34,001 nt of DNA, from assembly GCA_021157925.1 (NCBI GenBank), contig JAGGVR010000018.1, positions 1 through 34,001 on the forward strand, read 5' to 3'. Position 1 is the stretch's first letter. Each line of letters starts with the position of its first letter. A program made the translations under genes and the position numbers. This DNA comes from Staphylothermus sp. Its GTDB lineage: Archaea > Thermoproteota > Thermoprotei_A > Sulfolobales > Desulfurococcaceae. The notes beneath the pieces were generated by a model. The model was not told the DNA's origin and ran no database searches. It was given only the letters and a program-made list of their open reading frames with translations. Positions 16,455 to 24,420 of this stretch are shown piece by piece.

Positions 16455-16844
16455 ATGTCTTGGTATCAAGGCAACGACTTAAAGAAACCAACAGGAGGTA
16501 AGAAATCAAGACATAGGAATAAGAGAAAATACGAGCTTGGAAGAGCTCCGACAATGACTAAGTTATCAACGCAAGAAGCAAGGAAAATCATACGTGTAAG
16601 AGGTGGAAACATTAAGGTTAGATTAAAGAAGGCTGTTTTCGTCAACGTAGCTATTCCTGACGAAAAAATTGTTAAGAAGACAAAAATACTGGAAGTTGTT
16701 GAAACAGCTGCTAACCCACAATTAGCTAGAGGCAACTACATAGTTAAAGGCACAATAGTCCGAACAGAACTAGGATTAGTAAAGATTACCTCTAGGCCTG
16801 GTCAAGACGGTATTTTAAACGGTGTTTTAATAGAGAAGGCATAA
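16455..16844 (+). CDS. rps8e: Small ribosomal subunit protein S8e
   Basis: The 129-residue protein starts MSWYQGNDLKKPTGGKKSRH and carries KRKYELGRAPTMTKL and NPQLARGNYIVKGTIVRTELGLVKITSRPGQDG, the usual core of archaeal S8e, an RNA-binding beta-barrel protein of the small subunit shared with eukaryotes. It is basic and the length is standard. A GGGGTTGAT ribosome binding site lies shortly before ATG 16455. SRP19 follows on the same strand after about 100 bases, which contain a separate TATA-like element. Confidence 0.97.
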   Translation: MSWYQGNDLKKPTGGKKSRHRNKRKYELGRAPTMTKLSTQEARKIIRVRGGNIKVRLKKAVFVNVAIPDEKIVKKTKILEVVETAANPQLARGNYIVKGTIVRTELGLVKITSRPGQDGILNGVLIEKA

Positions 16845-16946
16845 AATATACAAATAGTTAGCAAGATCTGAATAAAGTATAAAGACGTTTCTTATAAGAC
16901 TAGTTTTCCGGACTAAATTTAAAGCATTAATATCTATGGTGGTTAT

Positions 16947-17237
16947 GTGAGTAAGGAGTTAAAGGGAAGAAAAATTGTTGTTTATCCTCAGTATATTGAT
17001 TCAACTAAAACAAGGCGTCAAGGGAGAAAAATATCTTTAGAAGATTCTATTAGGAAACCAAGTATTGATGAAATATATGAAGCAGCTAAACAATTAGGAT
17101 TAAACCCTATAATTGATGAAGGACGTTATCCTAAGAGTTGGTGGGAAAATAGTGGCAGAGTCTTTGTTGATAAAAAAGACACTAAACTCAATATTCTCAG
17201 GATGATCGGTAGGAAGATAAAAGAGCTTAGACGATAA
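16947..17237 (+). CDS. srp19: Signal recognition particle 19 kDa protein
   Basis: SRP19 binds the tips of 7S RNA helices 6 and 8 and helps SRP54 assemble for membrane targeting. The 96-residue sequence has KIVVYPQYIDSTKTRRQGRKI and KQLGLNPIIDEGRYPKSWWENSGRVFVD, the typical RNA-contacting segments, and a basic tail. The start is GTG 16947, with GGTGGTT a few bases upstream. A TATA-like AAATTTAAAG about 30 bases upstream suggests its own promoter. Confidence 0.96.
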   Translation: MSKELKGRKIVVYPQYIDSTKTRRQGRKISLEDSIRKPSIDEIYEAAKQLGLNPIIDEGRYPKSWWENSGRVFVDKKDTKLNILRMIGRKIKELRR

Positions 17238-17245
17238 TTATCCTG

Positions 17246-17299
17246 GGTATTACCTATTATTTTAATCAAACGTTTTAAGAATACAGTAATACTGAATGA
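17246..17299. promoter_or_regulatory. Palindromic motif shared with the 2789-2875 region
   Basis: GGTATTACC (17246-17254) and GTAATAC (17286-17292) are inverted copies. AGTAATACTGAATGA (17285-17299) matches GGTAATACTCAATGA at 2789-2803 in 13 of 15 bases. Each region also has a C-rich run followed by a TATA-like stretch (17369-17392 and 2759-2780). It lies between SRP19 and Gar1, in 166 bases without a gene. Confidence 0.38.
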
Positions 17300-17403
17300 A
17301 AATGTTCTATTGCAATATTGACCGCTTAGATTTTTCAAATTATTAATCATATAGATTACTACGTGGATAATACCCCCTCCCCAGTTTTATATAGGTGTTA
17401 AAA

Positions 17404-17715
17404 TTGAAGAAGCTTGGAGTCGCGGTAACGAAGACTCGAGACGGGTTACTAATAGTTAAATCGAATATCAGGGATCCAAGGAAGCTTGTCGGTTCGCTTG
17501 TGTATGACAAGAATATGATACGTATTGGTAAAATAGTTGATGTTATTGGTAGGGTTGATGAGCCATATGTTGTTGTTAAACCTGAATCACGTGAAGTCCT
17601 CGATATGATCGAATTGGGACCTGTTTACTATTATGTAGAAAGAAAGAAGAAACCATTTGGAGGAAGGAAAAAGGGCAAGAAGCGCCGTGGGAAGAAGGGG
17701 AGGGGGAGGAAATAA
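17404..17715 (+). CDS. gar1: H/ACA RNP protein Gar1
   Basis: Gar1 binds Cbf5 in H/ACA ribonucleoproteins and helps release product after rRNA pseudouridylation. The core beta-barrel motif is visible as RKLVGSLVYDKNMIRIGKIVDVIGRVDEPYVVVKP (split here over the middle of the protein), followed by ELGPVYYYVERKK. The last 20 residues are almost all Lys, Arg and Gly, an RNA-binding tail. TTG 17404 (103 residues) is chosen because AGGTG (17393-17397) lies 6 bases before it. The TFB gene follows 25 bases later on the same strand, a gar1-tfb order known from other archaea. Confidence 0.93.
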   Translation: MKKLGVAVTKTRDGLLIVKSNIRDPRKLVGSLVYDKNMIRIGKIVDVIGRVDEPYVVVKPESREVLDMIELGPVYYYVERKKKPFGGRKKGKKRRGKKGRGRK

Positions 17716-17740
17716 ATAGTTTTTATTGGAGGTGTTATGG

Positions 17741-18637
17741 TTGAAATATGAACATGATGTGATAGTTTGTCCGTATTGTAAGCGGAAATCAGTTATATTT
17801 GATTATGAGAAAAATGAATATGTTTGTACAGCTTGTGGATCAGTTATAGAGGATCATTTAATAGACTTAGGATTTGAACATAGGTATACTGAAACCCCTA
17901 ATTCCACGAGGACAAGTGGGTCTTATACATTCAGAGTACATGATTCGGGCATTGGCAGTACCGAGTTCTTTACTAAATATAGTTATGGCTCCTCAAACAA
18001 ATGGTTAACAATGAAGAGATTACAGAAGAGCATTAGAGTAGAAAAGAAAAACAAGATAGTCGAGAAGGCTCTTAGACACTTGAATAATTATGCAAAAATA
18101 CTGTCTCCACCAAAATATGTAATAGAGACTGCTGGAATGCTTCTACAAAAGAGCGTTGAAGGAAAGAACTATAAGGATAAGACTCTAAGGTTACTAGCAA
18201 TAGCTTCTCTTTATATATCTTATAAAGTACACGGGATACCTAAATCAGCAAAAATGTTTGCTAAGGAAATGAATATTTCTCTAAAAGATCTGTGGCATGC
18301 TGAGAAGAAAATACATCAGAACGTAAAAGATCTTAATAAGTTATTGAAAAAAGATGAGCCAGAACAATATATACCATATATCACTAATAAGCTTGGATTA
18401 TCAGAAAAAGTATCGTATCTTGCAACATATATTATCAACCTAGCTAAACGTGCTGGTTTAAATAATGGTAAAAGTGCTGTTGGTTTAGCAACAGCATCAG
18501 TATATATTGCATCTATATTACTGAATGAAAAAAGAACACAAATTGACGTAGCTAAAACAGTTAATGTAACAGATGTTACGATCAGAAATAGATATAACGA
18601 TATAGTCAAATATTTTGATATAACTATTCCTTTGTAA
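17741..18637 (+). CDS. tfb: Transcription initiation factor B (TFB), divergent
   Basis: TFB joins TBP and DNA and recruits RNA polymerase. The 298-residue protein has the N-terminal zinc ribbon (Cys10, Cys13, Cys29, Cys32), a linker, and two cyclin repeats: KIVEKALRHLNNYAKILSPPKYVIETA with LRLLAIASLYISYKVHGIP, and KVSYLATYIINLAKRAGLNNGKSAVGLATASVYIASIL, ending with VNVTDVTIRNRYNDIVKYF. The B-reader/linker differs from typical TFB: the usual GPEWRAF-like and RSRTGAP-like segments are replaced by LGFEHRYTETPNSTRTSGSY. TTG 17741 is chosen since GGAGGTG (17728-17734) lies 6 bases upstream. It may be the only TFB, or one of several paralogues; the window cannot say. Confidence 0.9.
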   Translation: MKYEHDVIVCPYCKRKSVIFDYEKNEYVCTACGSVIEDHLIDLGFEHRYTETPNSTRTSGSYTFRVHDSGIGSTEFFTKYSYGSSNKWLTMKRLQKSIRVEKKNKIVEKALRHLNNYAKILSPPKYVIETAGMLLQKSVEGKNYKDKTLRLLAIASLYISYKVHGIPKSAKMFAKEMNISLKDLWHAEKKIHQNVKDLNKLLKKDEPEQYIPYITNKLGLSEKVSYLATYIINLAKRAGLNNGKSAVGLATASVYIASILLNEKRTQIDVAKTVNVTDVTIRNRYNDIVKYFDITIPL

Positions 18638-18794
18638 TCTTATCCCATATTTTTCCCATTTCTAAACATTTTATTGAAGAGAAAAAATATATTCTATGTT
18701 GTTTAAAACAATAGTTGGAACTAAACAATGTTAAATATTATTATCAGTAAAACAGCCAATAACTAGCATTGTTTTAGAAGGGGCTGATGCAGAT

Positions 18795-19229
18795 ATGCCA
18801 AGGAAGATCAGCGAATTAGATAGGAAAATATACTATTATGTACTTGAAAAAGGGGAGCAAGGTATACCTCAAAATGTTCTTTGGAAAGAACTAGGAATAA
18901 CGAGTAGAGACGCTTCTCGTTCCCTTAAAAAACTTGAAGAACTAGGTCTTGTAAAAAGAGAACCAATAGTTTATGGTGGTAGGAAAACTTTTAGAATAAT
19001 AGCTATTCCCGGTGCCCTGAAAGAATATGAGAGTAAGGAGAAAAAAGAAGAGATAATCAAGAGACCATTGATCGAGATCAAGAAATTTGTTGATATACCT
19101 TGTATGCATTGTCCTTATATCGATATGTGTTATGAAGGAGGATACTATGATCCACGCATATGTGATTGGTTGAGTGGATGGATTGTTGACAATGTATATG
19201 GTCGAAGAAGAGTTAGAAGGAAGAAATGA
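18795..19229 (+). CDS. TFE-beta (RPC34/RPC39-like transcription factor with Fe-S cluster)
   Basis: The 144-residue protein has an N-terminal winged helix (residues 5-72, with QGIPQNVLWKELGITSRDASRSLKKLEELGLVKRE split over helix and wing) and a C-terminal Cys motif C103-x2-C106-x5-C112-x10-C123. This is the arrangement of crenarchaeal TFE-beta, the homologue of RNA polymerase III subunit hRPC39, where the Cys bind a 4Fe-4S cluster. With TFE-alpha it helps open promoters. TFE-alpha is not in the window, but TFB is immediately upstream (157 bases), a fitting neighbour. It ends overlapping Trm1 by 17 bases on the opposite strand. A TATA-like stretch in 18725-18745 may drive it. Confidence 0.85.
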   Translation: MPRKISELDRKIYYYVLEKGEQGIPQNVLWKELGITSRDASRSLKKLEELGLVKREPIVYGGRKTFRIIAIPGALKEYESKEKKEEIIKRPLIEIKKFVDIPCMHCPYIDMCYEGGYYDPRICDWLSGWIVDNVYGRRRVRRKK

Positions 19230-20385
19230 TTTCATGCAAAATTTCTATAGGTACATTTGTCTTAATGCCTCTGGGATCAAAATGTGTTCTATATGCTTCA
19301 TAACCATGTTTTCTTATTAGTTCAATAAATGTATTTATACTTGGCATATTCTTCTTATGTAGACCGAATAACTTATCATATCTTATATAAGGCTGATTAA
19401 TAGTGGTCTCTCTAACTAGTTCTTCGAGAAAATTTATTGTTTCTCTATTAATGTATTCTTGCCTAGTTCCTTCATTAATAACTTTTTTAATGAAATCAGG
19501 GTCTCCAAGTGGGCATATCCATAGTGGTCCTATAATCTGCGTTTTTTGACCATTAACTTTAACTTCATTAGGTTCCTTGATAAATTCCCTATCAAGGTTT
19601 TCTGAATTATAGAGTATGTATCCGCTACATTTATCCATTACTTTATATGACTCATTTCCTCTTCTAGCGGTTTTCAAAAATACTCTGTAATAGTATTTAT
19701 GTTGAAAGCTAATTAGTGGATAAACAGCCACGTCATTACTGGCTGCTCTGAGAGCTATATTATATAATAGGATCCTTAATCCTAGTTCTTTGCTGAAATC
19801 AACCTTTTGACATCTAACACCATATCTTCTTAGAGTCTTTTGTTTATGGCTACATGTTAATGGTCCTGTATCAGTTGCTGTGATTCCTATTAATGCTTTT
19901 TTCCCCAGGGGTCTTACGGCTGAATCTATGAAAGGAATAGGTGATCCATAGGGGTCTATATCGATGTAGTCAACGATTATTCCGCTGAATGTGAAGTTAT
20001 TAAGGAAAGTATTTGCTTCATTAATTGTTGCAACTAGTTTTCCTTGTAGACTATTTAACGAGATATTTCTTTCCATATAGTAATACGATAATGGATCAAC
20101 ATCGTTGATGTATCCATAACCATTTGACTCTAGAGCTAGTCTAATTCCCCTTATACCAGTTCCACTTAACGGTTCTATAAAGAAAAATTCTTTTTTATTA
20201 AAATATGTTATTGTAACTAATACTGTTATGTTACGATTAAACTCCATTAATGGGTTATAAAATACAGGAGACCAAGCTGGTTCATATAATCCATCAGGTC
20301 TTATAAAGAGTTCTCTTTTCGGAATAATTATCTTAGCTAGTCCTTCAACAATTATTTCCTCCCAGTCAAAAACTTTGATATTCAT
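19213..20385 (-). CDS. trm1: tRNA (guanine26-N2)-dimethyltransferase Trm1
   Basis: Trm1 makes m2,2G26 in tRNA. The 390-residue protein has EGLAKIIIPKRELFIRPDGLYEPAWSPVFYNPLMEFNRN at the start (read in pieces), the SAM region FIEPLSGTGIRGIRLA, VDYIDIDPYGSPIPFID as the N2-methyl catalytic motif, and LIGITATDTGPLTCSH. CSGYILYNSEN and GPLWICPLGD fit the C-terminal zinc-containing domain, though few Cys remain there. Length is normal. It lies 9 bases after THEP1 when that gene is read with its TTG start, so the two are probably co-transcribed. Confidence 0.95.
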   Translation of the reverse strand: MNIKVFDWEEIIVEGLAKIIIPKRELFIRPDGLYEPAWSPVFYNPLMEFNRNITVLVTITYFNKKEFFFIEPLSGTGIRGIRLALESNGYGYINDVDPLSYYYMERNISLNSLQGKLVATINEANTFLNNFTFSGIIVDYIDIDPYGSPIPFIDSAVRPLGKKALIGITATDTGPLTCSHKQKTLRRYGVRCQKVDFSKELGLRILLYNIALRAASNDVAVYPLISFQHKYYYRVFLKTARRGNESYKVMDKCSGYILYNSENLDREFIKEPNEVKVNGQKTQIIGPLWICPLGDPDFIKKVINEGTRQEYINRETINFLEELVRETTINQPYIRYDKLFGLHKKNMPSINTFIELIRKHGYEAYRTHFDPRGIKTNVPIEILHEIISSF

Positions 20386-20394
20386 TTACTTTAC

Positions 20395-20946
20395 TCACCT
20401 ATTTGCAAAGAACTCTTGTATTTCTCTAAGAATTTTCTTCGGTAGTGTTTTATTCAAGTGTTCACGGTTTTCGAATGTTACAGTAAATAATTCGTATTCT
20501 TTTATTTTTCTCCAAATAGTTGGGTCGTTTAATCTTATGTGGAATACTAGGATTTTAGGCTTATTTGTTTCGAGGGCTTTATATAATAATTGTCTAAACA
20601 AGTCTATTTTAAGTTCCATAGGCCCAACTTCGTCTATGGCTATAACATCAGCTTCCTCTATTGCTTTCGTTAGTGCTTTTTCTATTACTCTTTTTGCCTC
20701 ATCTATGACTACGCCATATTTTCCGACTCGAATAGGTGAATAATAATTCTTTTTTGCTAGCCATCCTTCTTCGCCGGACAATAGATCCACGATTTTGAAA
20801 CCAATTCTATAGCCTCTACTATCTCTTACTTCGGGACTTCTAATCCCTCCTACTACGATGTTGTACTTAGTTAATTCATTAACTATGTTATTAAATAACG
20901 TTGATTTACCTATTCCAGGTCTTCCTGTTATAATATAAGTCTTCAA
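20395..20946 (-). CDS. Nucleoside-triphosphatase THEP1 type
   Basis: The 183-residue protein has Walker [10 protein letters not shown] near the start, [23 protein letters not shown], and the Walker B strand [13 protein letters not shown]. These are hallmarks of the THEP1 (COG1618) NTPases, first studied in Aquifex and related to human NTPCR, which hydrolyse several NTPs slowly; the role in the cell is unclear. TTG 20946 is chosen: GGTGA lies about 7 bases before it and it gives [17 protein letters not shown] longer reading from ATG 20970 would include the ribosome binding site. Confidence 0.92.
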   Translation of the reverse strand: MKTYIITGRPGIGKSTLFNNIVNELTKYNIVVGGIRSPEVRDSRGYRIGFKIVDLLSGEEGWLAKKNYYSPIRVGKYGVVIDEAKRVIEKALTKAIEEADVIAIDEVGPMELKIDLFRQLLYKALETNKPKILVFHIRLNDPTIWRKIKEYELFTVTFENREHLNKTLPKKILREIQEFFANR

Positions 20947-21053
20947 TATATTCACCAGCGTGTAGGTCATTTATGTTTACAAGCTAACAAGTATAAGAAG
21001 GAGTTAATATTTAATAATAATCTATTTTCATTAGGTTTCATTAGGTATTTGTT

Positions 21054-21938
21054 TTATTCTTCGAGGAGCAATCTTTCTATAAGTTTTACGTCTTCGGGAT
21101 TCCTAATAATTATTTCTTTTGACCTTGTAAGTCTTGTTATTCTTTCGGCTTCTTTGATCTTTATTTTTAGTTTTTCATAGTCTCTCCTAGCATTAATTAT
21201 TGAGATCTTATCTTTTCTGGTTCTTAGGACATAGTCAATTGGTGTTCTAAACAGCTTGTATAATATCGTTCCTTTTCTTTTACTCATTCGCATTAAGATA
21301 TCTTCTATCTTATTTCTTGGCGGTTCTTCCTCTAGTATTTGTATAGCTTTTTGTTTGAGAAGATCTATTTCTTCAAATACGTCTTCACCCATTATATCGG
21401 CTATTTTGATTGCTTTATCCACTGTAACACTAATGTTACCCCTTTCGTATTCATATATGGTTTTTCTAGATACTCCTATTTTATCAGCGAGATCTCCTAA
21501 GCTATACCCAAGCTCGAGTCTTTTTTCACGGAACTTTTGTGGATTGATCTTTACCACATAGTTTCCTTGTACCTCATATACTAGGGGCTTATCGTTTTCT
21601 AAAAAGTATTTCTCCAGAAGTTCTGTACATATTATATTAAGATCTTTTCTACGATAAACTACATCGGGCTCCATTTTCTTCTTTCTATATTTCTCAGATA
21701 TGACTAGGGGGGTCGCATTATATGCTACTGAGGCTTTTTTTAAGTCTTTTACTTCTAATTCTGTGAGGTGAGACGCATCTACCGTTACTTTGATCATAAG
21801 TCTTTTTTGTCCATGAAGACCCACTATGTCTATAGAACGCTTGTTCTCGGGATAGCTTATATATTCAACTATGAATCCAGCTTTTTTCAGATTATTCATT
21901 ATATTCTCTACTAGTTCTTCGAGAATTTTCTTATACAT
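21054..21938 (-). CDS. Archaeal HTH regulator with N-terminal nuclease-like domain (COG1395)
   Basis: The 294-residue protein has two parts. Residues 1-125 form an alpha/beta region (VEYISYPENKRSIDIVGLHGQKRLMIKVTVDA split over strands) resembling the PD-(D/E)xK-like fold seen in the archaeal COG1395 family. Residues about 130-190 are an XRE-type helix-turn-helix: REKRLELGYSLGDLADKIGVSRKTIYEYERG. The C-terminal hundred residues are basic and helical. In family terms it is a putative transcriptional regulator; targets are unknown. A nuclease function is not supported, since the catalytic set is incomplete as far as I can see. It sits between THEP1 and fibrillarin on the minus strand. Confidence 0.86.
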   Translation of the reverse strand: MYKKILEELVENIMNNLKKAGFIVEYISYPENKRSIDIVGLHGQKRLMIKVTVDASHLTELEVKDLKKASVAYNATPLVISEKYRKKKMEPDVVYRRKDLNIICTELLEKYFLENDKPLVYEVQGNYVVKINPQKFREKRLELGYSLGDLADKIGVSRKTIYEYERGNISVTVDKAIKIADIMGEDVFEEIDLLKQKAIQILEEEPPRNKIEDILMRMSKRKGTILYKLFRTPIDYVLRTRKDKISIINARRDYEKLKIKIKEAERITRLTRSKEIIIRNPEDVKLIERLLLEE

Positions 21939-21994
21939 TTCCTAATAATACCCCTTCTATGTAAGGATATTTAAAAAAGTGATTAAATATTTGT

Positions 21995-22699
21995 TTATTT
22001 TCTCTTATACCTAGCATATACCATGGCATGGTCTTTATCGTAGGGTTCTAGGTGTACAACATCTTGTATCTCGAATCCTCTTTCTTTTAGAGTGTTTATT
22101 TCTCTCTTGTATACTTCGCTTGGTTCTTTTGTTACATCAATACTTCTCGCTTTTATTGCTAGAAGTAAATATCCTCCATCTTTTAAGAAGTATTCAGCGT
22201 TATCGGCTACTATTGCCGCTTGGTCTGGTTGTGCTACATCAGCATATATTCCATCAACCATCTCAACTACGTGGCGGTATTCTTTTGGTTTTCTAGCATC
22301 GCCCAGAATTGGGTATAGGTTTTTCCTAACATCTGCTACCAATACAAATTCACGCATTACACGTGGTGCGAATTCGACGCTATATATTCTCCCTGTTGGT
22401 CCAACTATGTCGGACACGTGACTTGCCGTTGTTCCCGTAGCTACTCCAAGGTAGAGTATTGAATGTCCTTCTCTTATTGGTTGTTCCATTAATCCATTTG
22501 CAAGTGCTGCTGCTAATTTACTCCTGTAGAGATTCCACTCTCTATATTCTTCTCCTTGCCACTTATACAGTCTCTCACCATATACTCTATGACCTGGGAC
22601 GAGGTTCTTGGTTGCTAATCTAACACTTCCATCTTCAAGTTCTACAATATATACTCCAAAGTATTTTTCATGGGGCTTAATATTAACTACTTGAGACAT
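21995..22699 (-). CDS. flpA: Fibrillarin-like rRNA/tRNA 2'-O-methyltransferase
   Basis: Fibrillarin is the catalytic subunit of box C/D RNPs, methylating ribose at sites chosen by guide RNAs. The 234-residue sequence has [46 protein letters not shown], the SAM-binding [17 protein letters not shown] (about residues 80-96), [13 protein letters not shown], and [12 protein letters not shown] with the catalytic Asp, then [16 protein letters not shown]. The gene follows nop5 with 15 bases between, the classic archaeal pair. Candidate guide RNAs are also in this window. Confidence 0.97.
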   Translation of the reverse strand: MSQVVNIKPHEKYFGVYIVELEDGSVRLATKNLVPGHRVYGERLYKWQGEEYREWNLYRSKLAAALANGLMEQPIREGHSILYLGVATGTTASHVSDIVGPTGRIYSVEFAPRVMREFVLVADVRKNLYPILGDARKPKEYRHVVEMVDGIYADVAQPDQAAIVADNAEYFLKDGGYLLLAIKARSIDVTKEPSEVYKREINTLKERGFEIQDVVHLEPYDKDHAMVYARYKRK

Positions 22700-22714
22700 G
22701 TCTTACACCCCTTC

Positions 22715-23944
22715 TTATCTTCTCCTTCTCCTCCTACCTTTTCCTCTTCTTCTCCTGGGTCTTGCTGGTTTTTCTTCCCTCTTCCTTGCCGGCGGCTTGG
22801 CATAGAGCTTCTTGATCTCTGCGATTCTCTTCTCAAGTTCTTCTCTCAGTTTATCTCCTATAAATCTTCCAGTGAAGAAGTCTACTTTGGCGGCTATAGC
22901 TAGTTTTGCTGCCAGTGCTCTAGCTATCTTTCCTCTCTGCCATCTCGGGCTTCTATGGATTGCTGGGAACTGGAAAATCACTCCATGCTTTGGTGGTTTT
23001 CCACCCGTACGTAGAGCTCTAAATAATGCTTTTTCAGCGCCTAGTACTTGTATGGTACTTGCTGGTAGTTTTGCAAGGTTCTCTAATCCTCCTGCAAGGC
23101 TTAGGAGTCTGGCACCTAGCTTTGGACCTACTAGCGCGGTTATGTTTGGTGCTACTTCTTTCATAATTGCTTCTATGTAGCCTTCTAGTGTTTCTCTCAA
23201 CTTGTATAGGTCGAGAATGATTCCTGCAAGCGTCTTTATGTATTCTATATCAAAGTCGCTAAGGTCTGCTCCCATAGTCTTCTTTGCTGCTTCTGCTATT
23301 TTCTTTGCTTTCTGCTCGCTAAAACCTAGTTTCTTGAGATTTTCTACTGTTATATTGTTCCTATGACCTAGTTCGTAGACTATTCTTGCGTAGTCTATAT
23401 GTTCACGGACGAGCTCATCGAGTTCTGGGAAATGCAGGCTATACCATTCCCTTAGTCTTGCAACATATAAGTTGATTGTTTTATCAATATCATCTATTGC
23501 TCTAATTGCTTGTACAGCTAATAGGTCTCTCTTCTGTGCTGCTCTTCTAAGTTTTCTACGTGTTAACTCTAAGGAGATTTCATGGACTCTGGAATAATAG
23601 TCTTCTTTGTCTTTTGCAAATCCTACCTCAACAGCATAATCAACGATATTTTCTCTAAGTTTCAAAGCTCCTAAGTGTCCGACTTCAACTAATGGTTCTA
23701 AACCAGCAGAAGAAACATATCTACCAGTCTCAGCAGTTTCTACAATAACTGTTGTATACCCATCTTCTTTTAATTTAGATAAGACCTCTTTAAGCTGTGG
23801 AGTTCCTTCTCCCCTCTCAATCTTTAATAAATATTCGACGTTTTCATCTAGATTAGTTGGAGCTACTGATTTTGCAACAACTTCTCCTCTTTCGTCAAAT
23901 GCGAATACTCCTATGACTGATTCAGCTAGGTATGCTTTCTTCAT
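22715..23944 (-). CDS. nop5: Nop5 (Nop56/58) box C/D RNP core protein
   Basis: Nop5 bridges L7Ae-RNA and fibrillarin. The protein (409 residues from ATG 23944) has an N-terminal fibrillarin-binding domain, a long coiled-coil middle (about 130-250), and the Nop domain: PNITALVGPKLGARLL, LPASTIQVLGAEKALFRALRTG, KHGVIFQFPAIHRSP and LAIAAKVDFFTG. The last 30 residues are almost entirely Arg, Lys and Pro. The tandem ATG start is resolved in favour of the second, which is 6 bases from GGTGA (23951-23955); the first is only 3 bases away. It is transcribed with fibrillarin and divergently from S30e. Confidence 0.97.
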   Translation of the reverse strand: MKKAYLAESVIGVFAFDERGEVVAKSVAPTNLDENVEYLLKIERGEGTPQLKEVLSKLKEDGYTTVIVETAETGRYVSSAGLEPLVEVGHLGALKLRENIVDYAVEVGFAKDKEDYYSRVHEISLELTRRKLRRAAQKRDLLAVQAIRAIDDIDKTINLYVARLREWYSLHFPELDELVREHIDYARIVYELGHRNNITVENLKKLGFSEQKAKKIAEAAKKTMGADLSDFDIEYIKTLAGIILDLYKLRETLEGYIEAIMKEVAPNITALVGPKLGARLLSLAGGLENLAKLPASTIQVLGAEKALFRALRTGGKPPKHGVIFQFPAIHRSPRWQRGKIARALAAKLAIAAKVDFFTGRFIGDKLREELEKRIAEIKKLYAKPPARKREEKPARPRRRRGKGRRRRRR

Positions 23945-24057
23945 CATATATCACCGACTCCTATAGATCACTTACACCTATACCAATATTTAAATATCCC
24001 TAAAAACTTAAAGCACTATAAGGGTATTTAACATATCTTGATAAAGGGTGTTGATAT

Positions 24058-24222
24058 ATGCCTAGCCACGGTTCATTGACAAAAGCAGGAAAAGTGAGGA
24101 GCCAAACACCAAAAATTCCGCCTAAGCCAAAGAAGAATAAGCCTCCAAGAATGAGGAACAGATGGGAATACATTAGAAGAATAGTATTGGCAGCACAACA
24201 AGTACCTAGGAGAAGAAGATAA
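24058..24222 (+). CDS. rps30e: Small ribosomal subunit protein S30e
   Basis: This short gene encodes 54 residues starting [20 protein letters not shown] and ending in a run of Arg. The sequence is the standard start of archaeal S30e, a small basic protein of the 30S subunit shared with eukaryotes (where it is made as a ubiquitin-like fusion). The sequence ends with [12 protein letters not shown] before TAA 24220-24222. GGGTGTTGAT (24046-24055) supplies the ribosome binding site before ATG 24058. It is divergent from nop5, with both promoters in about 110 A/T-rich bases. A long antisense frame over it is not real. Confidence 0.95.
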   Translation: MPSHGSLTKAGKVRSQTPKIPPKPKKNKPPRMRNRWEYIRRIVLAAQQVPRRRR

Positions 24223-24420
24223 AAGGAAATAATTTTTAACAAAGCTTAAGTATTTAGCAATATTTTGATCGAATAAATTTCTGTTCTTTGAAGAACTATA
24301 GAAGGTATAGAATGTATAATTCTAAATAGATTTTACATAATTCTGGGAATTGATTTTAATTTTGAGTAAACATAATTTTTAGCACTCTATAATGGATAAT
24401 AAATTAACAGGTGCTAGGTT

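Noticed and set aside
21028-21049. Tandem TTTCATTAGG repeat
   Set aside because: Only two adjacent 10-base copies in A/T-rich intergenic DNA; no link to a mobile element or array.
24000-24242. 80-residue hydrophobic minus-strand frame resembling a small membrane protein
   Set aside because: It is the antisense of the S30e gene; its hydrophobicity mirrors the Lys- and Arg-rich codons of S30e.
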